DNA of 6,386 bases from Gammaproteobacteria bacterium (GTDB lineage Bacteria > Pseudomonadota > Gammaproteobacteria > Pseudomonadales > Porticoccaceae), in the NCBI GenBank assembly GCA_006227015.1, contig SBGI01000266.1, positions 1 through 6,386 of the forward strand, read 5' to 3'. Shown one piece after another: positions 1 to 5,376 of this stretch. Both the position numbers and the translations under genes were made by a program. Numbering within the stretch: the stretch's first letter is position 1; each line of letters begins with the position of its first letter. The notes below the pieces were generated by a model. That model searched no databases and was not told where the DNA came from. It saw nothing but the letters and a program-made list of their open reading frames with translations.

Positions 1-371
1 TCGGTTTTAGCGCCGGGATTATCTGCTATTTCGCCACCCAACTGGTGAAACTGAAGTTCAAAATTGATGACTCTCTTGACGTCTTCCCCGTGCACGGCAT
101 GGGCGGCATTCTCGGCACACTACTGGCCGGCATTTTCGCTTCTGCAGAGCTGGGCGTGTTCAGCGGTCAGGGTTATGCCGAGGGCGTGACCATGGCCTCT
201 CAATTCAAGGTTCAGGTCATTGGCGTGCTGAGTACCCTTGTTTACACCGCGGTGGTCACATTCGTGATTCTGAAACTGGTTGATGTGATGGTTGGCTTGC
301 GTGTTGACGATGAGCAGGAAACCCAGGGGCTCGACCTCTCACAACACGACGAACGCGGCTACGATCTGTAA
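1..371 (+). CDS. amtB: Ammonium channel AmtB, C-terminal part (5' end cut by window edge)
   Basis: This is the 3' end of an ammonium transporter (Amt/MEP/Rh family), an inner-membrane channel for NH3/NH4+. The frame is open from base 3, so the GTG at 45 is an internal Val codon, not a start; about 122 residues are visible. The segment DDSLDVFPVHGMGG matches the Amt region carrying the second pore histidine (His318 in E. coli AmtB); here that His codon is at 93-95. Two hydrophobic helices follow: the one after VHGMGG, and VIGVLSTLVYTAVVTFVILKL. The cytoplasmic tail reads GLRVDDEQETQGLDLSQHDE, close to the conserved Amt tail that docks the PII protein GlnK, so GlnK control of this channel is likely by family knowledge. 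The stop TAA at 369-371 is followed 22 bases later by a strong terminator. The rest of the gene, and any glnK upstream, lie outside the window. Confidence 0.95.
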   Translation, partial: GFSAGIICYFATQLVKLKFKIDDSLDVFPVHGMGGILGTLLAGIFASAELGVFSGQGYAEGVTMASQFKVQVIGVLSTLVYTAVVTFVILKLVDVMVGLRVDDEQETQGLDLSQHDERGYDL

Positions 372-393
372 TGCCATGTTCAACTATCTGATC

Positions 394-427
394 AATAAAA
401 AAGCCGCCGCAAGGCGGCTTTTTTATT
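394..427. terminator. Bidirectional Rho-independent terminator between convergent genes
   Basis: A perfect 15-bp inverted repeat has arms at 394-408 and 413-427 and a GCAA tetraloop at 409-412. The core is GCCGCC/GGCGGC, flanked by six A on the left and six T on the right. Read from the + strand it is a GC stem followed by a U run and ends amtB. Read from the minus strand it has the same form and ends the cobalamin operon. The loop is GCAA (GNRA type) read on the + strand and TTGC on the minus strand. The stop codon of the last minus-strand gene (426-428) lies partly inside the outer AT-rich stem. Confidence 0.93.
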
Positions 428-1295
428 ACGGGTTGATGCGGCTTCGCTGGATAGCTTCGCACAACTGTTTTGCCCCCTGAACAATGCGAGGGGTGTGGCG
501 GTGCAGCAGGTAGGGGTCCACGTTATATATATGCCCGTTTTTCACAGCGGTTAATTGCGGCCACTGTTGCCAGTGGGCATAGGCCGCCTCAAGTGCCGTG
601 TACTGACCGATGATAATGACATCTGGGTTGACCGCCAGCACCGACTCTACGCCCAGCTTTGGCACCAACCCCGGTGTTTGCGCAAACACGTTATTGCCAC
701 CACACAGCTTCATAACGTCCGAGACCAGGTGACTGCCACCAAATGTCATCAGCGGGGACTGCCAGATCTGGTAATACACCGACATCTCTCGGGACTGTCC
801 ATACTGACTGCGGAGCTTGCCAAGGGTCCCCTGAAATTCGCCAATGGCTCGCTGTGCCTGTTCTTCACGCCCCAGCAACACTCCCAGTTTTTCCAGGGTG
901 GCTGGGATGTCGTCCAGGTGTCGCGGCTTGTTCACATAGACATTCAGGCCCAGTGATCTGAGTCGGCCGATAATGCCCTCGCCATTACCACTCAGCCAGG
1001 CCAGCACCAGGTCAGGCTGATAGCCCAGCAGGGCCTCGTAATTGATTTTGTTATTGGACGCCACCACCGGCAACGCCTTCGCTTCCTCGGGGAAATCGCT
1101 CCAAGCCACGGTGGCAGTCATCTGTTCACCCCCGCCCAGGGCGTACACAATTTCGGTCAGGTGGGGTGCCAAACTGATGATACGGGTTGCCGGCTGTTGC
1201 AGGGTGATTTGATTGCCCAGATCGTCCACAACTGTCGGGCCAGCCAGAGCCTGGTTCACAACAATCAGAACCAGTAATGCCCATGATCGCATCAT
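426..1295 (-). CDS. btuF: Periplasmic corrinoid-binding protein of ABC importer (BtuF-like)
   Basis: Exported substrate-binding protein that should capture cobalamin in the periplasm and deliver it to the permease/ATPase encoded just upstream. With the ATG at 1295 it has 289 residues. Residues 1-18 form a signal peptide (Met-Met-Arg, hydrophobic core, cut after NQALA). The class III binding fold is visible: first lobe with RIISLAPHLTEIVYALG at 38-54, WSDFP at 65-69 and NYEALLGYQPDLVLAW at 85-100, a long linking helix, then a second lobe with FGGSHLVSDVMKLCGG from 185. E87 and E217 fall where E. coli BtuF carries the two glutamates that salt-bridge to BtuC. C198 and C279 match the positions of its single disulfide. 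Start choice: a TTG at 1304 lies inside the ATPase gene with poor ribosome-site spacing, whereas the ATG at 1295 follows the ATPase stop by 1 nt (TGA-G-ATG), which suggests translational coupling. The ATG at 1292 is also possible. Haem or another corrinoid remains possible as ligand; WSDFPEEAK is more BtuF-like than HmuT-like. Confidence 0.88.
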   Translation of the reverse strand: MMRSWALLVLIVVNQALAGPTVVDDLGNQITLQQPATRIISLAPHLTEIVYALGGGEQMTATVAWSDFPEEAKALPVVASNNKINYEALLGYQPDLVLAWLSGNGEGIIGRLRSLGLNVYVNKPRHLDDIPATLEKLGVLLGREEQAQRAIGEFQGTLGKLRSQYGQSREMSVYYQIWQSPLMTFGGSHLVSDVMKLCGGNNVFAQTPGLVPKLGVESVLAVNPDVIIIGQYTALEAAYAHWQQWPQLTAVKNGHIYNVDPYLLHRHTPRIVQGAKQLCEAIQRSRINP

Positions 1296-1296
1296 C

Positions 1297-2067
1297 TCAG
1301 GCAAGCACCATGGGCGTGCCGGTCAGCGGGTTAACGGCAATGGTCGCCTCGACATGAAAAACATCGCGGATCAATTCCGGAGTCAGGACATCACCCGGTT
1401 CGCCACTGGCGGCAATCTCTCCGCAGCTCAACACCAGCAACTGGTCGGCACAGCGCGCTGCCAGATTGAGGTCATGAATCACCACCAGCACACCCACGCC
1501 CTGTTCTGCCAGGCTGCGCATGATGGCCAGGGTCAATTGCTGGTGGGCAAGATCGAATGCCGATGTGGGTTCATCCAGCATCAGGATTCGCTGACCGTCG
1601 TTAGCCGGCTCCCAGATCTGGGCCAGCACCCGCGCCAGTTGCACGCGCTGTTTTTCCCCACCGGACATCTGCGTGTAATAACGCTTGTCCAGGTAGCCGC
1701 CATCCACTGCCTGCAAGGCTTCATTGACGATCTGCGCATCGCGCACCAACCCCGAGGCATGGGGAATACGACCCAGGGTGACCACCTCTCTCGCGGTAAA
1801 GGGAAAATCCAGCCGGGAATGCTGGGGCAACACGGCCATCATCCTGGCCAGGTGCTGCGGCTGCCAGTCACCGATCGCCCGCCCATTAAAAATCACCTCG
1901 CCATCGCTGGCCTTCTGCTCACCGGTCAGCAAACGCAACAGGCTGGTTTTGCCGGCACCATTGGCTCCGATGACGGCGGTCACCTTGCCCGGCTCCACTT
2001 GCAGATCGATATTTCGAAGCAGGGAAAACCCAGAGACGTTGAGGGACAGGTTGCGGGCCACCAGCAT
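1297..2067 (-). CDS. btuD: ABC importer ATPase for cobalamin (BtuD role, HmuV-like sequence)
   Basis: Cytoplasmic nucleotide-binding subunit that powers the importer formed with the adjacent permease; 256 residues. All ABC motifs are present: Walker A GANGAGKTS at 34-42, Q-loop Q82, signature MSGGE at 134-138, Walker B ILMLDEP at 161-167 with catalytic E166, D-loop SAFD at 169-172, and switch H198. The segments PQHSRLDFPFTAREVVTLGR and VLAQIWEP, the DLAHQQ after the D-loop, and HDLNLAARCAD are typical of the HmuV (haem) branch; cobalamin as substrate is inferred from neighbours. Start choice: the open frame runs further upstream to 2115 inside the permease gene, but the ATG at 2067 has GGAG at 2078-2075 with 7-nt spacing and begins the normal family N-terminus (MLVARNLSLNV). 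Its 4-nt gap from the permease stop indicates coupled expression. Odd points are minor: Met for Leu in the signature motif and Phe for Leu in the D-loop. Confidence 0.9.
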   Translation of the reverse strand: MLVARNLSLNVSGFSLLRNIDLQVEPGKVTAVIGANGAGKTSLLRLLTGEQKASDGEVIFNGRAIGDWQPQHLARMMAVLPQHSRLDFPFTAREVVTLGRIPHASGLVRDAQIVNEALQAVDGGYLDKRYYTQMSGGEKQRVQLARVLAQIWEPANDGQRILMLDEPTSAFDLAHQQLTLAIMRSLAEQGVGVLVVIHDLNLAARCADQLLVLSCGEIAASGEPGDVLTPELIRDVFHVEATIAVNPLTGTPMVLA

Positions 2068-2071
2068 TGTG

Positions 2072-3088
2072 TTACTCCAGCACCTTGCGGCGTTGCTGTA
2101 GCAGCAACGCCACAAAGAATGGTGCGCCCAAAAGGGCCGTCACCACCCCCGTGGGCAATTCTGCAGGCGCCATCAATGAGCGCGCCCCGGTATCAGCGAG
2201 CAACAGCAGCACCGCCCCAAGAATGGCCGACCCGGGAATCAAGTAGCGATGGTCGGGCCCGATCATTAATCTCACCAGGTGCGGCACAATCAGTCCTACA
2301 AAAACAACCACGCCGGACACGGCCACGGCCACACCGACGCCCAAGGCCGTCAGCAGAATCAGGCGTCGTTTCAGGGACTCCACCGCGATACCCAGGTGGC
2401 GGGCTTCTGACTCTCCCAGCAGGATGGCATTCAGTGCCTTGCCCTCCCTGGGCAGCAACACCATCAGCGGCAGCACCACCACCGCAATGATTGCCACTCT
2501 GCTCCAGTTGGCGCTATCCAGGTTGCCCATCTGCCAGAGGCTGATGCGCCGCAGCATTTCATTATCGGCAAAAAAACCGAACAAGCTGGTTCCCGCACCG
2601 GACAACGCAGTGATGGCAATTCCCGCGAGCAGCATGGTGGAAACAGACGTCCCGGTAATGGTGGATGCCAGTCGATACACCAGCGCGGTCGCCAAAAGGC
2701 CACCAATGAAAGCGCCAAAGGCAATTGCCGTGAGTTCAAAAATGCCACTAAGGAAACCGACACCACCAAAGAAGATGACTGCACTGGCACCCAGAGACGC
2801 ACCACTGGAAACGCCGATCAGGGACGGGTCTGCCAGCGGGTTGCGAAACAGCCCCTGCATCACAGCACCACAACTGGCCAGACACGCTCCGGCCAGCATC
2901 GCCAGTAACACCCGGGGCAAGCGGAGGTCGTGCAGGATACGCACGTCCATATCCTGACGCGGGGAAAACAATTCCAGCAGTTTGTCGGGAGCGATGCTCA
3001 CAGGACCACTCAGCAACCCCAGCACGACCGCAGCGAGCAGCAATAACCACACGCTAATCAGAAACGTTTGGGGAGACAGCCTATGCAT
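2072..3088 (-). CDS. btuC: ABC importer permease, FecCD/BtuC family (HmuU-like sequence)
   Basis: Inner-membrane permease of a type II ABC importer; a homodimer should form the corrinoid channel with the ATPase encoded next. The 338 residues are the normal length for the FecCD/BtuC family and about ten membrane helices can be traced, the first at residues 9-28. Family landmarks: RLPR at 56-59, GAVMQGLFRNPLADPSLIG at 74-92, the loop GESEARHLGI at 225-234 that should contact the ATPase, and GLIVPHLVR at 265-273. The segment LADPSLIGVSSGA (BtuC of E. coli has an LAEPGLLGVSNGA-like form there) and the LRRISLWQMGNL pattern at 179-190 resemble HmuU haem permeases more than classical BtuC. Cobalamin is inferred from the receptor, CobO and BtuF-like neighbours. 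The ATG at 3088 is the only sensible start because an in-frame TGA lies two codons upstream. Only a weak AGG, 13 nt away, serves as ribosome site. A 22-nt gap separates it from cobO, the widest gap among the downstream six genes. Confidence 0.9.
   Translation of the reverse strand: MHRLSPQTFLISVWLLLLAAVVLGLLSGPVSIAPDKLLELFSPRQDMDVRILHDLRLPRVLLAMLAGACLASCGAVMQGLFRNPLADPSLIGVSSGASLGASAVIFFGGVGFLSGIFELTAIAFGAFIGGLLATALVYRLASTITGTSVSTMLLAGIAITALSGAGTSLFGFFADNEMLRRISLWQMGNLDSANWSRVAIIAVVVLPLMVLLPREGKALNAILLGESEARHLGIAVESLKRRLILLTALGVGVAVAVSGVVVFVGLIVPHLVRLMIGPDHRYLIPGSAILGAVLLLLADTGARSLMAPAELPTGVVTALLGAPFFVALLLQQRRKVLE
2075..2078 (-). promoter_or_regulatory. Ribosome binding site deciding the ATPase start
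   Basis: GGAG on the minus strand lies in the last codons of the permease gene, 7 nt before the ATG at 2067. It favours that ATG over the longer open frame reaching 2115. Confidence 0.75.
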
Positions 3089-3110
3089 GAATCAACGGCA
3101 ACCTGGGCAA

Positions 3111-3704
3111 TCAGAAATCCACGCCGCGACGGGCTTTGATGCCGGCCCGGTAGGCGTGTTTGATTTCGCGAATTTCTGAAACCGTATCGGCAATCTCCTG
3201 CAGTGCAGAACCTCCGCCGCGTCCGGTCACCACTACGCTCTGGTTGGCCGGACGGTTCTTCAGAGTGGTCAACACGTCACTTTCATCGAGATAATCGAAG
3301 CTCAGCATGTAGGTGAGTTCATCCAGTACCACCAGGTGGTAACTGTCATCTGTCAGCATTTTTTTGGCCACCGCCCAGGTGGTTTGTGCGGCCTCAATGT
3401 CACCCTGACGGTCCTGGGTATTCCAGGTGAATCCAGTACCCATCTGGTAAAAATCCACGTCCGGACACTGATCCCGCAGGTACAACTCCTCACCGGAAAG
3501 CTGTTCTCCCTTAATAAACTGCACCACCCCCACCTTGTAGTGGTAACCCAGGGCGCGCATCACCATGCCGAATGCCGAGCTGGATTTGCCCTTGCCATCG
3601 CCGGTCAGCACGATCATGACACCGCGCTCTTGATCCGCCGCAGCGATGCCAGCATCCACTTTTTCTTTCAGCTTCTGCATCTTGTTTTTATGCTTGTCGG
3701 TCAT
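3111..3704 (-). CDS. cobO: Cob(I)alamin/corrinoid adenosyltransferase (CobA/CobO/BtuR family)
   Basis: Cytosolic enzyme that transfers the 5'-deoxyadenosyl group from ATP to the cobalt of reduced corrinoid, giving the coenzyme form; needed in both salvage and synthesis. Using the ATG at 3704 it has 197 residues, a normal length. The distinctive CobA P-loop is present as GDGKGKSSSA at 35-44, followed by KVGVVQFIKG at 57-66, MGTGFTWNTQDR at 88-99, VVLDELTY at 125-132 and the C-terminal TGRGG, ADTVSEIREIKHAYRAGIKA and GVDF. The N-terminal KHKNKMQKLKEKVDAG helix is basic, as in the E. coli enzyme. Start choice: ATG occurs at 3710 and 3704. A GAGGA at 3715-3711 lies directly against the first but 6 nt from the second. 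The second also forms the ATGA overlap with the stop of the preceding gene. The P-loop has Ser-Ser where E. coli has Thr-Thr, a conservative change that should keep activity. Confidence 0.95.
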   Translation of the reverse strand: MTDKHKNKMQKLKEKVDAGIAAADQERGVMIVLTGDGKGKSSSAFGMVMRALGYHYKVGVVQFIKGEQLSGEELYLRDQCPDVDFYQMGTGFTWNTQDRQGDIEAAQTTWAVAKKMLTDDSYHLVVLDELTYMLSFDYLDESDVLTTLKNRPANQSVVVTGRGGGSALQEIADTVSEIREIKHAYRAGIKARRGVDF

Positions 3705-4633
3705 GACCATTCCTCGGTGGAGACATGCATTGCTGGCGCCAGGCCACTTGGCAACGGGTGAATATCAGGGTGCAACAGGTTAGCCAGTATTTCCAGGCTG
3801 TCCACCAAGCTGGGGCCTGGGCGGCTGAAATACCGGTTGCCATCCACGGCAAATACCTGCCCAGTTTTTGCAGCTGGCAGCATGCCGTAGTCAGGCTGGT
3901 TTGTCAGCAAAGGGATATCCTGTGCAGTACGCTGCAGGTCAAACCCACAGAGAGATACCAGCAGTACATCCGGTGCAGCGGCCACCAGATCTGACCAGTT
4001 ACGTCTTCGTGAAGGTCCGTGACGATCACCGAAACAGGGCGTACCGCCCGCCAATCCGATCAGTTCCGGGTACCAGTGCCCACCGTCAAAAAGCGGGTCA
4101 ATCCACTCCAGAATCGCTACCCGCGGGCGCGGCCTGTCTCCGAGGCGCTGGGAACGCTGTGCCACGGCAGCCACCCGTTGATCAAGATAGCCATGATACT
4201 GCTGAGCGGTTTCGACACAACCGGCGGCCTCTCCCACTAACAACACGGTATCCAGCACATCCTTGAGGCAACTCGGTTCAAGATTGACCACCCTGACATC
4301 ACCCGGCAGCTGGCAGGAGATGGCATTGACCTCGTCGGCAGAGACGGCACAGACATCGCACAATGCCTGGGTGACAATGAGGTCCGGCTGCAAGTGTTCC
4401 AGCCTGTGTTTATCGAGGCTGTACAGTGCGCTGTCCGTATCCAGCTGGCCATTAACCTGCGCATCGATCTCTGCGCTGCTCAATCCCTTGGGAATGCGGG
4501 ATGAAGTGACAATGGGCAGGCCGACCACATCGGGGGGATAGTCACATTCGTGGGTGACACCCACCAGCTGGTGGCGCAACCCCAGGCCACAGATGATTTC
4601 CGTGGCACTGGGCAGCAGGGAAACAATCCTCAA
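3701..4633 (-). CDS. Leaderless BtuF-like corrinoid-binding protein, probably cytosolic
   Basis: A 310-residue protein of the periplasmic-binding-protein fold (COG0614) usually annotated as cobalamin-binding protein. It begins directly with the first strand of the fold (MRIVSLLPSATEII), with no signal peptide, and carries nine cysteines (15, 30, 92, 95, 107, 122, 139, 200, 229), including a CDVC pair at 92-95. Both points suggest the reducing cytosol. Conserved segments of this leaderless subfamily are HECDYPP at 28-34, TQALCDVCAV at 88-97, GGHWYPELIGLAGG at 184-197, CGFDL at 229-233 and YFSRPGP at 268-274. Its role is not established. Position between the PP-loop gene and cobO suggests it holds or presents a corrinoid inside the cell, but this is inference. 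The start is TTG at 4633, supported by AGGA at 4646-4643 with 9-nt spacing and by a TTGA overlap with the preceding stop; no ATG near the N-terminus could replace it. It ends in a 4-nt ATGA overlap with cobO. Confidence 0.88.
   Translation of the reverse strand: MRIVSLLPSATEIICGLGLRHQLVGVTHECDYPPDVVGLPIVTSSRIPKGLSSAEIDAQVNGQLDTDSALYSLDKHRLEHLQPDLIVTQALCDVCAVSADEVNAISCQLPGDVRVVNLEPSCLKDVLDTVLLVGEAAGCVETAQQYHGYLDQRVAAVAQRSQRLGDRPRPRVAILEWIDPLFDGGHWYPELIGLAGGTPCFGDRHGPSRRRNWSDLVAAAPDVLLVSLCGFDLQRTAQDIPLLTNQPDYGMLPAAKTGQVFAVDGNRYFSRPGPSLVDSLEILANLLHPDIHPLPSGLAPAMHVSTEEWS
3711..3715 (-). promoter_or_regulatory. Ribosome binding site deciding the cobO start
   Basis: GAGGA on the minus strand has 6-nt spacing to the ATG at 3704 but none to the ATG at 3710. 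It lies inside the end of the leaderless binding-protein gene, consistent with coupled translation. Confidence 0.7.
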
Positions 4634-5340
4634 CGCGCTGCATCCTGACCGGCAACTGACAACAGGTCGGTATACACGAAGCCATCCCGGGTCACGGTCT
4701 CGCCCACCTCGACCTGAACTGGCTTTTTAAACATGGGTCCGCTCCAGGCAAAGCTGTGAAACTCACCGTTCTCGCCACAGGGGTCAACGTCCTTCGGCAA
4801 GCGGTTGAGGAAGTCATCACTGAACAGCGCCCCTGCCAGGTTTTCCGGCATCTGTTTCGGGTCCAGGCAGGTCAGGTAGGCCTTGAGACCACCGGCCACC
4901 ATATCGCGGGAAAGCTGGTCCGTGGGAATGCCCCAGATCGGAAACAGCAGGTCCAGGCCGGTATCGGCCATTCTGCTTTCGCGGTAGGCGCGAATATCCT
5001 CCAGAAACAGGTCGCCGAATGCCACTGCATCCGGGGACAGTTGTTTGCGCGCCTGATCCAGTGCATCGGTCATCGCCGCCTCATACTGCTGATTACTGCA
5101 GGGCCAGGGCAGCGGTATCTCGATCAGCGGCAACCCTGCCGCCTCTGCCTGGGCGCGAACCAGTTCCAGGCGAACCCCGTGAATCGCCGAACGCTCAAAT
5201 GCCTGATTATAAGTGGTCATCAATCCAACCACTTCCACGGCCGGGTCCTGCTGTAACTGATAGAGCGCCCAGGCAGAATCCTTGCCGCTACTCCAGGACA
5301 GCAATACCCGGGTTCTTTCAGCAATATGGTCATCAGTCAC
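4630..5340 (-). CDS. PP-loop ATPase of DUF71/COG2102 (Dph6-like) family in B12 operon
   Basis: A 236-residue ATP-pyrophosphatase-type (adenine nucleotide alpha-hydrolase) protein. The PP-loop is SSGKDSA at 17-23. Two further family motifs are AFGDLFLEDIRAYRE at 107-121 and VDPCGENGEFHSF at 185-197, the latter being the signature of the DUF71/diphthine-ammonia ligase group. In eukaryotes and archaea Dph6 uses ATP and ammonia to form the final amide of diphthamide; bacteria lack diphthamide, so that reaction is unlikely here. From memory, published comparative genomics of DUF71/COG2102 separated a bacterial branch linked to B12 salvage genes, which fits this location exactly. A role in ATP-dependent amidation or another activation step on a corrinoid is inference. 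The start is GTG at 5340, set by a strong AAGGAG at 5352-5347 with 6-nt spacing; no in-frame ATG precedes the PP-loop. It follows the receptor gene by 36 nt and overlaps the next gene by 4 nt. Confidence 0.88.
   Translation of the reverse strand: MTDDHIAERTRVLLSWSSGKDSAWALYQLQQDPAVEVVGLMTTYNQAFERSAIHGVRLELVRAQAEAAGLPLIEIPLPWPCSNQQYEAAMTDALDQARKQLSPDAVAFGDLFLEDIRAYRESRMADTGLDLLFPIWGIPTDQLSRDMVAGGLKAYLTCLDPKQMPENLAGALFSDDFLNRLPKDVDPCGENGEFHSFAWSGPMFKKPVQVEVGETVTRDGFVYTDLLSVAGQDAAR
4643..4646 (-). promoter_or_regulatory. Ribosome binding site supporting the TTG start at 4633
   Basis: AGGA on the minus strand lies 9 nt before the TTG codon, within the last codons of the PP-loop gene. Together with the TTGA stop/start overlap it supports a rare TTG start. 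Confidence 0.6.
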
Positions 5341-5346
5341 AGCGCG

Positions 5347-5352
5347 CTCCTT
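5347..5352 (-). promoter_or_regulatory. Strong ribosome binding site for the GTG start at 5340
   Basis: AAGGAG (within GAAAAGGAG) on the minus strand sits 6 nt before the GTG at 5340, in the 36-nt gap after the receptor gene. It is the strongest ribosome site in the window. No hairpin terminator is seen in the gap, so read-through from the receptor gene is expected. Confidence 0.8.
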
Positions 5353-5376
5353 TTCAACACACAGGCGATATTGATA

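Noticed and set aside
1296..1304. TTG at 1304 as start of the exported binding protein
   Set aside because: It would overlap the ATPase gene by 8 nt with poor ribosome-site spacing; ATG at 1295 gives a better signal peptide and a 1-nt junction.
1611..1622. 12-bp palindrome CCCAGATCTGGG
   Set aside because: It lies inside the ATPase coding sequence (QIWEP region) with no spacing or neighbours suggesting an operator; likely chance.
2068..2115. N-terminal extension of the ATPase up to 2115
   Set aside because: The extra residues lie inside the permease frame and are not part of the family N-terminus; GGAG points to the ATG at 2067.
1213..2490. A 425-codon open frame on the + strand, antisense to the ATPase and permease genes
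   Set aside because: It spans three real genes with full motif support on the other strand, its translation is low-complexity and rich in Pro/His/Gln/Arg with no recognisable domain, and such frames arise from codon bias in GC-rich genes.
4756..5256. A 166-codon + strand open frame opposite the PP-loop gene
   Set aside because: Shadow of a gene with clear family motifs; no recognisable domain in its translation.
5341..5376. Possible terminator, promoter or riboswitch between the receptor and PP-loop genes
   Set aside because: Only 36 nt long, with no hairpin and no convincing promoter boxes; it holds only the ribosome binding site. It is too short for a cobalamin riboswitch.
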